Assembly (NCBI GenBank): GCA_963700885.1
Contig: CAVOZJ010000020.1
Span: forward strand, 124,001-188,000
Direction of reading: 5' to 3'
Source of the DNA: Anderseniella sp963700885
Lineage (GTDB): Bacteria; Pseudomonadota; Alphaproteobacteria; Rhizobiales; Aestuariivirgaceae
DNA length: 64,000 nt
The position numbers and the translations under genes are program-made. This document shows positions 8,169 through 16,241 of this stretch, in pieces (within the stretch, counting starts at the first letter, position 1; each line of letters begins with the position of its first letter). Below the pieces are notes generated by a model. It was not told where the DNA came from. It searched no databases and saw only the letters and a list, made by a program, of their open reading frames with translations.

Positions 8169-9119
8169 ATGGCAGCTAACTGGCAAAAACCCGGCGATCC
8201 CTTGCGTTTGATCGTGATGGGCCAACAGGCATTCGGCAAGGACGCGCTTGCAAAAATCCTTCAAGCCGGCAAGGACGAGGTTGTTGCCGTATATTGCGAG
8301 CCCGACCGCGAGGGCCGGCCGGTAGACCCGATCAAGGAGTTCGCACTGGAAAAGCGCCTGCCAGTGCACCAGCCTGCAGATTTTGAGTCGAGCGAAGCGC
8401 TGGACACTCTGGCGTCGTGCAATGCCGACCTGATGGTGATGGCTTTCGTCAATGTGTTCGTGCCCGAAGCGGCCAGGGTTACACCGAAGCTGGGCTCGAT
8501 TTGCTTCCACCCATCGCTTTTGCCACGGCACCGGGGCCCCAGTGCTGTGAACTGGCCGATTATCATGGGTTCTACCAAATCGGGCTATAGCTGGTTCTAT
8601 CCGTCTGATGGTCTCGATGAAGGCGACAGCCTGTTGCAGTGGGAATGCGATATCGGACCTGACGACACGGTAATCGATCTCTACTTCAAGAAAATTTACC
8701 CCTCCGCAGTCGACAGCGTCTTGGATGTCTGCGATCTTTTCCGTTCAGGCAAACCGCCTCGCATCGTGCCTGACGAGGCCGATGCGACTTACGAGCGGCG
8801 CTGCACCAGGAAGCATGCGAGGATTGACTGGAACAAGCCGGTGAAGCAGGTCTACGATCTGATCCGCGGCACCAACCCCAGTCCCGGCGCCTGGACGACG
8901 TTGAACGGAGATGAAGTGCAGATTTACGACTGCCGACGCCTTCCCGGTGATGGGGTTTCCTCCAAAGTTGTGAGCGTTTCGGATGAAGGCGTCGTCGTGC
9001 AACTGATTGGCGGCCGAATTTGCATAAAGCGGGTCCGGCCTGCCGGTGCAGAGAAGGTGACTGCTTCTGAATGGGCCGGCCACGCAGGTATTGCAGCCGG
9101 AACGGTATTGGGAAATTAG
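8169..9119 (+). CDS. Formyltransferase resembling the hydrolase domain of 10-formyl-THF dehydrogenase
   Basis: A 316-residue protein with a formyltransferase N-terminal domain (about 10-205) and a C-terminal OB-like domain. The core motif CFHPSLLPRHRGPSAVNW has the catalytic His at 114, and the acidic partner is Asp150 in GLDEGDSLLQ. Motif, order and length match the N-terminal hydrolase domain of animal ALDH1L1 better than methionyl-tRNA formyltransferase: the Asn normally two residues before the His is Cys112 here, and it is also replaced in ALDH1L1. A likely reaction is removal or transfer of a formyl group from 10-formyl-tetrahydrofolate, or a role with formyl-CoA made by Oxc. It starts 23 bases after frc and lies 12 bases before the stress protein, so it belongs to the oxalate operon. 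Confidence 0.8.
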   Translation: MAANWQKPGDPLRLIVMGQQAFGKDALAKILQAGKDEVVAVYCEPDREGRPVDPIKEFALEKRLPVHQPADFESSEALDTLASCNADLMVMAFVNVFVPEAARVTPKLGSICFHPSLLPRHRGPSAVNWPIIMGSTKSGYSWFYPSDGLDEGDSLLQWECDIGPDDTVIDLYFKKIYPSAVDSVLDVCDLFRSGKPPRIVPDEADATYERRCTRKHARIDWNKPVKQVYDLIRGTNPSPGAWTTLNGDEVQIYDCRRLPGDGVSSKVVSVSDEGVVVQLIGGRICIKRVRPAGAEKVTASEWAGHAGIAAGTVLGN

Positions 9120-9131
9120 GGGTTGAGAAGC

Positions 9132-9992
9132 ATGGCAATTCGCAGAATTCTTGTACCAATCAGGAATGATGGAAAAGGCGAGAACGTACTGGATCACGCG
9201 CTCGCCCTGGCGGGCAGGACTGGCCATATAGAAGCAGTGCATTGTCGCCCGGCGCCCGAGGATCTGATTCCATTTGGCGTGTCGGTGCCGGCAATTCTCC
9301 GTGACCAGATTTCCAGATCCGGTGAGGACCTTGCCATTGCGGAAGAGGCGCAGATCACCAGGCAGTTTGAGGATTACGCCAGGGCCAAAAAATTGAACGT
9401 GGTTGACATTGGTAAACCTCACCCCAGAGACAAGCTATCGGCAACCTGGAGGATCGAGCGCGGCAAGCAGGCCAGCATCGTGTCCGCGCGCGGACGGTTG
9501 GCAGATGTGGTTGCGGTGGCACGGCCGGATCGTGACAGGGCGGTCGGCCGCAACACCCTTGAATCTGCGCTGGTGAATACAGGGTCGCTGGTAATGATGT
9601 GTCCGCCACAGTCGCCGCCCCAAAAGATCGGAAACCATATTGCCATTGCATGGAACGGATCGCGCGAGGCCGCGCGAGCCGTTTCCCTGGCAATGCCGAT
9701 CCTGGCTGCCGCGACAAAAGTGACTGTCATGACCATGGCTGGTGACAAGCTGCAACTCACCGGCGGGCACCTGCTGAGCTTCCTGGCCGATCACGACATC
9801 AAGGCGACGCATTCTGAAATCAAGATCGGCAGCAATGCAGGCAAGTTGTTGCTCGAAGGTGCCAAATCGCTGGGTGCGGACTGCTTGTTGATGGGAGCTT
9901 ACGGATCAAGCCGAGGCCGCGAAATGGTGTTTGGCGGGGCCACGCAATATGTCGTCGATCATGCTGAAATGCCGGTTTTGATGGCTCACTGA
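9132..9992 (+). CDS. Universal stress protein family protein (two-domain)
   Basis: About 286 residues. The N-terminus MAIRRILVPI and the C-terminal half (IAIAWNGSREAARA, then GAYGSSRGREMVFGGAT and PVLMAH) are typical of UspA domains. The C-terminal copy keeps the GxxGxxxG-like nucleotide-binding loop, while the N-terminal copy is diverged. I chose the ATG at 9132 over an upstream TTG because the Usp fold begins there. It is the last gene of the gntR-oxc-frc-formyltransferase run. Its specific role is unknown; such proteins often accompany catabolic operons. Confidence 0.85.
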   Translation: MAIRRILVPIRNDGKGENVLDHALALAGRTGHIEAVHCRPAPEDLIPFGVSVPAILRDQISRSGEDLAIAEEAQITRQFEDYARAKKLNVVDIGKPHPRDKLSATWRIERGKQASIVSARGRLADVVAVARPDRDRAVGRNTLESALVNTGSLVMMCPPQSPPQKIGNHIAIAWNGSREAARAVSLAMPILAAATKVTVMTMAGDKLQLTGGHLLSFLADHDIKATHSEIKIGSNAGKLLLEGAKSLGADCLLMGAYGSSRGREMVFGGATQYVVDHAEMPVLMAH

Positions 9993-10035
9993 AAACCTGA
10001 AACGAAAGGAGTAACCACTGGGCGGAATATCACAT

Positions 10036-10065
10036 GAAAAACACCAGAAAGTTGTTCGGTTTTTC
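10036..10065 (+). terminator. Possible weak terminator after the oxalate operon
   Basis: GAAAAAC (10036-10042) can pair with GTTTTTC (10059-10065), leaving a 16-base loop. It lies 44 bases after the stress-protein stop and just before the tctC promoter. The stem is AU-rich, so this is a weak prediction. Confidence 0.25.
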
Positions 10066-10117
10066 TTGATGTGTTCCGTTATTCTGATACGATCCTGAGC
10101 CTATTTGGTATACCATA
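10066..10117 (+). promoter_or_regulatory. Promoter and GntR operator of the tct transporter operon
   Basis: TTGATG (10066-10071), a 16-base spacer and TACGAT (10088-10093) make a plausible promoter. The palindrome TTTGGTATACCATA (10104-10117) follows directly and is the exact reverse complement of 4274-4287 before gntR. A protein bound there would sit at the start site, consistent with repression. Confidence 0.55.
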
Positions 10118-10154
10118 CGCCAAGTTTTTCTGTATTTGTGCGTGATATCAAATG

Positions 10155-10171
10155 GTTCCACCGTGTGGAAC
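10155..10171. promoter_or_regulatory. Palindromic operator GTTCCAC-N3-GTGGAAC (IclR-like)
   Basis: A perfect 7+3+7 inverted repeat in the tctC leader. The same 6-bp arms with a 3-base centre recur at 13763-13777 before the ketopantoate-reductase-like gene. Spacing and symmetry resemble sites of IclR-family regulators. No IclR gene lies in the window, so the binding protein is inferred. Confidence 0.5.
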
Positions 10172-10285
10172 GAGCTGAAAGCAAGTCACTTTCAAATGTG
10201 GCATTTCAGCTGGCGGGATTTGAAATCCGTGGCACTTGCCTATAGTGGGCAGGTGCATTCAACGACCCCAAAGGGAGGACTACCT

Positions 10286-11264
10286 ATGAAACTTACTAGA
10301 AGAATTGCTCTTGGCCTTATGTTTGCCTGTGGTATGGCTGTATCCGTAGCCGGAACATCCACGCCGGCGCATGCCTGGGAGCCAACCAAGCCGATTGACT
10401 TTGTAATCATGGCCGGTGCCGGCGGGGGTGCCGACCAGATTGCCCGCTTCCTCCAGTCTGTTGCTGAGAAGAAGAAACTGACAGTTCGTCCGCTCGTGCC
10501 GAACAACAAGGGTGGCGGTTCAGGTGCTGAAGCCCTGATTGCACTGAACGGTGCCAGCGACAAGGATCACTCCATTCTGGTGACATTGAACTCCTTCTTC
10601 ACTACTCCGATCCGCCAACCGGATCTTGGCATAGATATTCAGACCTTTACGCCAATTACTATGATGGGCGTGGATCCGTTTGTTCTGTGGGTACACAAGG
10701 ACTCAGGTATCACGACGTTCGAGCAATGGCTGGAGAAGGTAAAAGCCGACAATGGAGAATACGTCATGGGCGGAACTGGCAAGGGCCAGGAAGACTCCAT
10801 CGTTATCGCCTGGCTGGAAAAGAACTTCGACGTGAAGATCAAGTACATCCCCTACAAGGGTGGTGGTGCCGTTGCCAAGGATCTCGCCGGTCAGCAGGTC
10901 ATGGCGACTGTGAATAATCCTTCGGAAGCCAAGGGTTTCTATGAATCAGGTGATGTGATCCCATTGATTGCGTTTTCTGATGAACGCCTGCCAAACCTGC
11001 CTGACACCCGCACGGTTAAGGAACTGGGCAAGGACTTCTCCTACTATAACCAGCGTGCTGTTGTTGGTGCGCCGGGCATGTCGGACGATGCTGCCGCCTA
11101 TTACCGGGATCTCTTCGGAAAGATTTATAGACTCTGAAGAATGGCAGGAGTACATGAAGTCAGAAAGCCTTGAACCTCTGCCAATGGATGCTGCAACCCA
11201 GAAGGAGTACTGGAAGACCCAGGTCGACCGGCACAACGAACTGCTGAAGGCAATTGGCAGCTGA
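10286..11264 (+). pseudogene. TTT-family substrate-binding protein (TctC/Bug type), frameshifted
   Basis: Periplasmic solute-binding protein of a tripartite tricarboxylate transporter. The ATG at 10286 has GGGAGGA seven bases upstream and opens a signal peptide (MKLTRRIALGLMF, ending at AHA-W). TctC-like features follow: PIDFVIMAGAGGGADQIAR, GGTGKGQEDS and YIPYKGGGAVAKDL. The frame ends early at 11137 (GKIYRL-stop). The expected C-terminus (DSEEWQEYMKSESLEPLP to LLKAIGS, stop at 11264) continues in another frame, so one extra base lies near 11123-11130. Restored length is about 325 residues, normal for the family. The partner subunits downstream are intact, so this may be a sequence error; if real, the tail of the binding protein is lost. 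The oxalate context suggests a small carboxylate ligand. Confidence 0.85.
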
Positions 11265-11407
11265 TTTCGGCGCACACGATTGTACGCAACAAGCTGGAGC
11301 AATCAGTTTAACTGAACTGGCTGCTCCAGCCATCTGAAAGAATGTATTCGTTTTCACGCGGCGAGCCTGCCGGCACGCTCGATTGAGAACGTACGGGAGG
11401 AGCCGCC

Positions 11408-11911
11408 ATGCGGCGTGCAGAAATTATTACCGCTGGCATTCTTGCCTTGATGTCAGTCTATCTGATGTGGAAAAGCACTGAACTGAAAGTCGGCTATATC
11501 ACAGGTGAGGGCCCCGGTGGCGGTGCCTGGCCGTTTTGGCTGTCCGGCATCATGCTGATTTGCACCGGTTTCATTGCACTGAACTGGTATCGTCAAACCT
11601 CGCCTCCCTCGCAGTCAACCGAACCTTTTCTCGATGGATATGGCAAGAAAATGCTGTTGCTGGTTGGCGGCGGCATATTCGGCTTCATTGCACTGATCAA
11701 CATAATATCCATGTACGGCGCGATGTTCGTTTTCCTGATCTATTATTTGCGCTTTCTGGGCCGGCATACATGGGCGCTCACGATGGCAATCTCGACGCTG
11801 GTGCCGGTCACTTTCTTCTTTTTCTTCGAAGCGCTGATGCGTATCACGCTGCCCAAGGGCATGAAATTTCTTGAGCCGATTTTCAATTATCTCAACACGA
11901 TCATCTATTGA
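11408..11911 (+). CDS. TTT-family small membrane subunit (TctB type)
   Basis: Small inner-membrane subunit of a tripartite tricarboxylate transporter, 167 residues. About four hydrophobic segments are visible (near 8-22, 42-60, 80-105 and 115-140), and the segment GEGPGGGAWPFWLSGIML is typical of TctB. GGGAGGAG lies just before the ATG. It stands between the binding protein and the large TctA-like channel subunit, the usual order. The divergence of this family from citrate-type TctB gives no substrate information. Confidence 0.88.
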   Translation: MRRAEIITAGILALMSVYLMWKSTELKVGYITGEGPGGGAWPFWLSGIMLICTGFIALNWYRQTSPPSQSTEPFLDGYGKKMLLLVGGGIFGFIALINIISMYGAMFVFLIYYLRFLGRHTWALTMAISTLVPVTFFFFFEALMRITLPKGMKFLEPIFNYLNTIIY

Positions 11912-11956
11912 CCGGCGCGCGCCTGACGGCGCTGCACGCGAGGGGCTTGTAACAAC

Positions 11957-13483
11957 ATGATGGAAATTCTCGGACTTCTCGGTAACGGTTTGTGGTTGTC
12001 TCTGCAACCAATCAACCTGATGCTGATAATCGCCGGTGTTACGCTGGGTCTGTTCATTGGTGCCATGCCGGGCTTGGGTTCAGTCAACGGGGTAGCCATC
12101 CTGCTGCCAATCACTTTTCTGGTTCCACCGGCATCAGCCATCATATTTCTTGCAGCTATTTATTATGGAGCCATGTATGGCGGCGCGATCAGTTCCATAA
12201 CGCTGGGAATTCCAGGTGCGTCAACGGCCGTGGCAACAACCTTTGACGGCAGACCGCTGGCGCTCAAGGGCAGGGCAAGCCTGGCACTGGTGACGGCTGC
12301 TGTTGCATCTTTCATCGGTGGTACGGTGTCAAACGTCCTGTTCACTGCCTTTGCCCCTCCACTGGCCACGGTGGCACTGAGTTTTGGAAACCCGGAAATT
12401 TTCGCTCTGATGCTGCTGGCCTTTGCCACCTTTGTGGGCCTTGGCGGCGACGACATTCCAAAGACTGTCTTCTCGATCTGTATTGGCCTGGTGTTTGCGG
12501 CCGTGGGCTATGACGAGATTTCCGGAGCGCCGAGGCTGGTCTTTTTCAACATTTCCGGTTTCCTGCACGGTGTCAACTTCCTGGTGCTGGCCATCGGAGT
12601 GTACGGTATTGGCGAGATGCTTTGGACCATCGATTCAACCCGCGGCAAGATTACTTCCACGGACGCAAAGATGACCGTCAAGGGTATAGTGTCAGATGCG
12701 AGGGAAGGCATGCGGCGCGGCTGGAAAGGTACCGCTATCGGTTCCTTCCTTGGTTTTTTCGTCGGCATTCTGCCGGCCGCCGGGGCAACGCCTGGTTCGC
12801 TCATGTCCTACGGTGTTGCCAAGATGGTGGCCAGGAACCCGAAGGAGTTTGGCCAGGGTCATCCCGGTGGTGTCGCGGCACCTGAAGCTGCCAACAATTC
12901 AGCCTCCACCGGCGCGATGCTGCCAATGCTGACACTCGGCATTCCGGGGTCCCCGACTACGGCCATCCTGCTTGGTGGTATGGTCATCTGGGGCCTGACA
13001 CCCGGTCCGCGATTGTTTACCGATCAAAGTGAGTTTGTATGGGGGCTGATCGGTTCATTCTATGTCTCAAACTTCTTCGCACTGGCAATCAATGTTGCCT
13101 TCATCCCGCTGTTCATCTGGATGCTGCGCATGCCGTTCACAATCCTGGCACCGATGATCTTTGTATTGTCTGTGGTCGGTGGCTATGCTGCAACTCAGGA
13201 CATGCACGACGTCTGGTTGATGCTCGGTTTCGGTCTCGGCGCCTTCTTCCTGCGTAAGCTCGACTATCCGCTCGCGCCGGCGGTTCTCGCCATTGTGCTG
13301 GGCCCAATCGCCGAGCCGACACTGCGCCAGTCCCTTTTACTGTCTTCAGGCGATCCGACAATCTTCTTTACCAGGCCGATAGCAGGCCCGATCACGATCA
13401 TCGCGATTATCCTGATCTTTTTGCCACTGTTCAAGATCATCTGGACAAGGGTGAAACCGGCCAAACCGGAAACGAAGGCATAG
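11957..13483 (+). CDS. TTT-family large membrane subunit (TctA type)
   Basis: Large permease subunit of a tripartite tricarboxylate transporter, 508 residues with about 11-12 membrane segments. Family signatures are present: GLFIGAMPGLGSVNGVAILLP near the N-terminus, GGAISSITLGIPGAS, and the second copy LTLGIPGSPTTAILLGG, the duplicated motif of TctA. Together with the two genes upstream it would form a proton- or sodium-coupled carboxylate importer. Linkage to oxc/frc by a shared operator suggests oxalate or a related dicarboxylate as substrate (inference). Transcription probably ends in the structured stretch after 13483. Confidence 0.92.
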   Translation: MMEILGLLGNGLWLSLQPINLMLIIAGVTLGLFIGAMPGLGSVNGVAILLPITFLVPPASAIIFLAAIYYGAMYGGAISSITLGIPGASTAVATTFDGRPLALKGRASLALVTAAVASFIGGTVSNVLFTAFAPPLATVALSFGNPEIFALMLLAFATFVGLGGDDIPKTVFSICIGLVFAAVGYDEISGAPRLVFFNISGFLHGVNFLVLAIGVYGIGEMLWTIDSTRGKITSTDAKMTVKGIVSDAREGMRRGWKGTAIGSFLGFFVGILPAAGATPGSLMSYGVAKMVARNPKEFGQGHPGGVAAPEAANNSASTGAMLPMLTLGIPGSPTTAILLGGMVIWGLTPGPRLFTDQSEFVWGLIGSFYVSNFFALAINVAFIPLFIWMLRMPFTILAPMIFVLSVVGGYAATQDMHDVWLMLGFGLGAFFLRKLDYPLAPAVLAIVLGPIAEPTLRQSLLLSSGDPTIFFTRPIAGPITIIAIILIFLPLFKIIWTRVKPAKPETKA

Positions 13484-13533
13484 CCGGGTTTTTTATCTGC
13501 ATGTGACGGATCAGTTCGAAAGTGCCAGAGCGA

Positions 13534-13561
13534 CATTATGGGTTCAAGAGAACTCATAATG
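13534..13561 (+). terminator. Stem-loop after the tct operon (12-bp stem)
   Basis: CATTATGGGTTC pairs with GAACTCATAATG around a 4-base AAGA loop, with one G-U pair. It lies 50 bases after the TctA-type stop. There is no run of T after the stem, so it may be a processing or stabilising structure rather than a classical terminator. Confidence 0.4.
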
Positions 13562-13577
13562 TTGCATTTGTGAAGGG

Positions 13578-13597
13578 CTGCGTTGGCATCAACGCAG
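13578..13597 (+). terminator. Second stem-loop after the tct operon (perfect 8-bp stem)
   Basis: CTGCGTTG and CAACGCAG pair perfectly around GCAT. CCTTTT follows about ten bases later, which makes this the better terminator candidate of the two hairpins in this gap. Confidence 0.4.
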
Positions 13598-13762
13598 GTG
13601 AATCCGCCTTTTACTTTCACAGTATGACTGCCCCGGCATTGAAATGTTCGCTGGCAGGAAAATCATCCGCCAAAACCCACGCCGGGATGTGCCGGGCGTC
13701 ATCCGGGTTCGCGCGGTCTCCTCATTTGCAGATAATTTGAAACTTCAGGTCGATAGAATCTG

Positions 13763-13777
13763 TTCCACTATGTGGAA
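13763..13777. promoter_or_regulatory. Palindromic operator TTCCAC-TAT-GTGGAA (IclR-like)
   Basis: A perfect 6+3+6 inverted repeat about 210 bases before the reductase ATG. It has the same arms and spacing as 10155-10171 before tctC, which suggests that one regulator controls both transcription units. Confidence 0.5.
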
Positions 13778-13985
13778 TGCTGCTTCGGTACTGGATGAAA
13801 TTACATTCTTAAAAGTAATGCTAAACAAGAAAAATCATTTTACATCAATTGATTAATAAAAATAAATATTCGAAATATGCATAACAGGATGTGTTTCTGC
13901 CATATGGTGGAATGATGCGCTTGTTCGTGCATGCGCGGGCCGTTAGAAATGAATCTGATCCCATGTCGCTTAAGGGTTTTCCATA

Positions 13986-15008
13986 ATGAAAATATGCATT
14001 TACGGAGCTGGTGCAATTGGCGGATACATGGGCCATGCTCTGGCGAGCGTACCGGGCGTGGAGCTGTCGCTTATTGCCCGTGGGCCCCATCTTAAAGCCA
14101 TGCAGGAAAACGGCCTGACCCTCGTCAAGGACGGCGAAAGCACCTCGGTGCCGGTAACGGCAATATCAAACCCGGCGAATCTGGGACCTCAGGATTACGT
14201 GGTAGTCGCGCTAAAGAGTCATCAGGCATGGCAATCAGCTGAAAGTATCAAACCGCTGCTGGGGCCAAATACAGCGGTTGTTACTTGTCAAAACGGTGTG
14301 CCCTGGTGGTACTTCCACAAGTTGTCAGGTGAATTTGAAGGAAGCAGGCTGGACGCCGTTGACCGCGGCGATCATCAGTGGAACACATTCGGGCCCGGCC
14401 GCGCCATAGGCTGTGTGGTTTATCCCGCAACAGAAATTGTTGAGCCCGGTGTGATCAGGCACGTGTATGGTGACAAGTTCTCCATTGGTGAGCCGGACGG
14501 TACGGTATCACCTCGCTGTCAAGCATTGTCGAGTGTGTTGGAGCAGGGCGGTCTTCGTGCTCCGGTTCTGGATGATATCCGTTCTGAAATCTGGCTCAAA
14601 TTGTGGGGCAATCTCTGTTTCAATCCGATTTCTGCGCTCACTGGTGCGACGCTTGATGTTGTTGCGACGGAACCTGGAACCCGCGCGCTGGCGAAATCCA
14701 TGATGCTGGAAGCACAAGCGCTGGCCGAAAAGCTGGGTGCAGGTTTTCGTGTTGATGTGGAACGCCGCATTGACGGGGCTGCAGGTGTCGGTGCGCATCG
14801 CACCTCCATGTTGCAGGATCTTGATTCCGGCAAGGCCCTGGAAATTGATGCCCTGGTAACTGCAGTTCAGGAAATGGGCAATATCGCTGGTGTTGCCACA
14901 CCGGCAATTGATGGTGTTCTGGCGCTGGTCCAGCAACTCGCCGAAACCCGCGGGCTTTATCCCACCTATCCGGCTGACAATGGCGACGGTTTCGCCAGGA
15001 GTGCTTGA
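13986..15008 (+). CDS. Ketopantoate reductase (PanE/ApbA) family protein, candidate oxalyl-CoA reductase
   Basis: NADPH-dependent reductase of 340 residues. The N-terminal Rossmann domain begins KICIYGAGAIGGYMG, and the C-terminal helical ApbA domain has the catalytic Lys region EIWLKLWGNLCFNPISALTG. True PanE reduces 2-dehydropantoate in pantothenate synthesis. However, no panB or panC is near, and the gene sits after an oxalate operon and shares an IclR-like site with tctC. In Methylobacterium extorquens a PanE homologue (PanE2) acts as oxalyl-CoA reductase, making glyoxylate for oxalate assimilation. The same role here is plausible but unproven. The ribosome site (AAGGG) is weak, and the gene appears monocistronic. 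Confidence 0.85.
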   Translation: MKICIYGAGAIGGYMGHALASVPGVELSLIARGPHLKAMQENGLTLVKDGESTSVPVTAISNPANLGPQDYVVVALKSHQAWQSAESIKPLLGPNTAVVTCQNGVPWWYFHKLSGEFEGSRLDAVDRGDHQWNTFGPGRAIGCVVYPATEIVEPGVIRHVYGDKFSIGEPDGTVSPRCQALSSVLEQGGLRAPVLDDIRSEIWLKLWGNLCFNPISALTGATLDVVATEPGTRALAKSMMLEAQALAEKLGAGFRVDVERRIDGAAGVGAHRTSMLQDLDSGKALEIDALVTAVQEMGNIAGVATPAIDGVLALVQQLAETRGLYPTYPADNGDGFARSA

Positions 15009-15107
15009 GTCAATTCCCTGATAGTAGCACTTATCGCTTGATGTTTCGGTGCGGTTGCGGCGAAACTGCATAGAAATTGGTTGCTAGTGTAGTAGAGGAA
15101 TGTAGCC

Positions 15108-15983
15108 ATGCGGCTGGATGACGAACAGGCAAGCTCTAATGTCGAGGATCGCCGGGGACAAGGCAGTCGCCGGGGTGGATTTCGCGTGCCAATTGGCAGA
15201 CGCGGTGGCGGTGGCATCGGGATAGGTACCATTGTAATCCTTGGAATCCTTTGGCTGGCATTCGGTATAAACCCGCTGGAAATGTTGAGCGGCGGCTTTG
15301 CACCGCAAACCCAGCAACAAATTCCCCAGACCCAGGGACAACAGAACACTCCTGCGGCCAATGATGAAATGGGCAAGTTCGCCGCGAAGGTGTTGTCAAC
15401 CACCGAGCGGACCTGGACCCGGATATTCAGGGAAAACAATCGCCAGTACGAAGAACCGCAAATGGTTCTGTTTTCCGGATTCGTGCAATCAGCGTGTGGT
15501 GCTGCCCAATCGGCAATGGGCCCGTTTTATTGTCCGCGCGACGGGAAAGTATATATCGACCTCAGTTTTTTCCGGGACATGAGGACACGACTCGGTGCAT
15601 CGGGTGACTTTGCTTATGCCTATGTTATCGCGCATGAGGTGGGCCATCATGTGCAGAACCTGCTTGGCATTGCAGACAAGGTAACGGCTGCGCGAGCAAG
15701 AACGTCAGAAACCGAAGCCAACAACCTGTCGGTACGAATGGAATTACAGGCAGATTGCCTGGCCGGCGTATGGGCGCACGACAACAAGAACATTCTGGAA
15801 CAAGGCGATATTGAAGAAGGCATCAATGCTGCCACAGCAATTGGTGATGATCGACTGCAAAAACGCAGCCAGGGATATGTGGTACCGGAAAGCTTTACAC
15901 ATGGCACCTCTGCCCAGCGGGTTGAGTGGTTCACGCGCGGACTCAAGTCCGGCGAAATGCGCCAGTGCGATACCTTCGGCTGA
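15108..15983 (+). CDS. Putative neutral zinc metallopeptidase (YpfJ family)
   Basis: A 291-residue protein of the YpfJ/KPN_02809 family. The N-terminus is basic and glycine-rich (RRGQGSRRGGFRVPIGRRGG), followed by one membrane segment (about residues 41-55), so the catalytic domain probably lies in the periplasm. The zinc site HEVGHHVQN is intact, and ELQADCLAGVWAH supplies a likely further ligand. The ending (RVEWFTRGLKSGEMRQCDTF) is typical of the family. AGAGGAA precedes the ATG. The biological substrate of this family is not known. It is separated from the reductase gene by about 100 bases and likely has its own promoter. Confidence 0.9.
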   Translation: MRLDDEQASSNVEDRRGQGSRRGGFRVPIGRRGGGGIGIGTIVILGILWLAFGINPLEMLSGGFAPQTQQQIPQTQGQQNTPAANDEMGKFAAKVLSTTERTWTRIFRENNRQYEEPQMVLFSGFVQSACGAAQSAMGPFYCPRDGKVYIDLSFFRDMRTRLGASGDFAYAYVIAHEVGHHVQNLLGIADKVTAARARTSETEANNLSVRMELQADCLAGVWAHDNKNILEQGDIEEGINAATAIGDDRLQKRSQGYVVPESFTHGTSAQRVEWFTRGLKSGEMRQCDTFG

Positions 15984-16174
15984 CCGATAACTGCCTGAAG
16001 GTTGAATTGACGTTCCCCTGATAGCGACTGAGCGGTTTTCTTGATGACGTCTCGAACACCTTCCCGGTCAGTGCTTGCATCAGCTGCACGCCGTTCTTGC
16101 ATTTGCGGGGTATTTTGCGACGCGGGATGAGTATGCTGGCCGGCCGCTATAACGACGACCGCTTTGGAGCTTCG

Positions 16175-16216
16175 AAAAAAACCGACAGGCACCACGGCAA
16201 TGCCATGATGCCCGTC
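16175..16216 (-). terminator. Strong rho-independent terminator of the glycine-rich protein gene
   Basis: Read on the minus strand, GACGGGCA and CATGGC pair with GCCGTG and TGCCTGTC (two G-U pairs), giving a stem of about 14 bp, followed by GG and seven T. It lies 25 bases after the stop of the gene at 16242-16532. Confidence 0.8.
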
Positions 16217-16241
16217 AGTTGATTGACACTTTGTGGCATCG

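Larger units (their letters stand above)
13484..13985. other. Intergenic stretch between tctA-like gene and reductase gene
   Basis: About 500 bases with no convincing gene. It holds two strong stem-loops near its start (13534-13561 and 13578-13597), a GC-rich middle, an IclR-like palindrome (13763-13777) and an AT-rich stretch (about 13795-13880) that probably contains the promoter of the reductase gene. The stem-loops may end or protect the tct transcript. Confidence 0.6.

Noticed and set aside
10034..10069. Eleven-codon open frame (MKNTRKLFGFS) after the stress protein gene
   Set aside because: The AAAGGAG site is about 20 bases away, too far, and the frame overlaps a predicted hairpin and promoter.
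10136..10285. Upstream extension of the TctC-type protein
   Set aside because: It would precede the signal peptide by 50 residues and run through the IclR-like palindrome; the ATG at 10286 has a strong ribosome site.
13895..13912. Near-palindrome TTCTGCCATATGGTGGAA before the reductase gene
   Set aside because: Two mismatches and a different spacing from the IclR-like sites, so not counted as a further operator.
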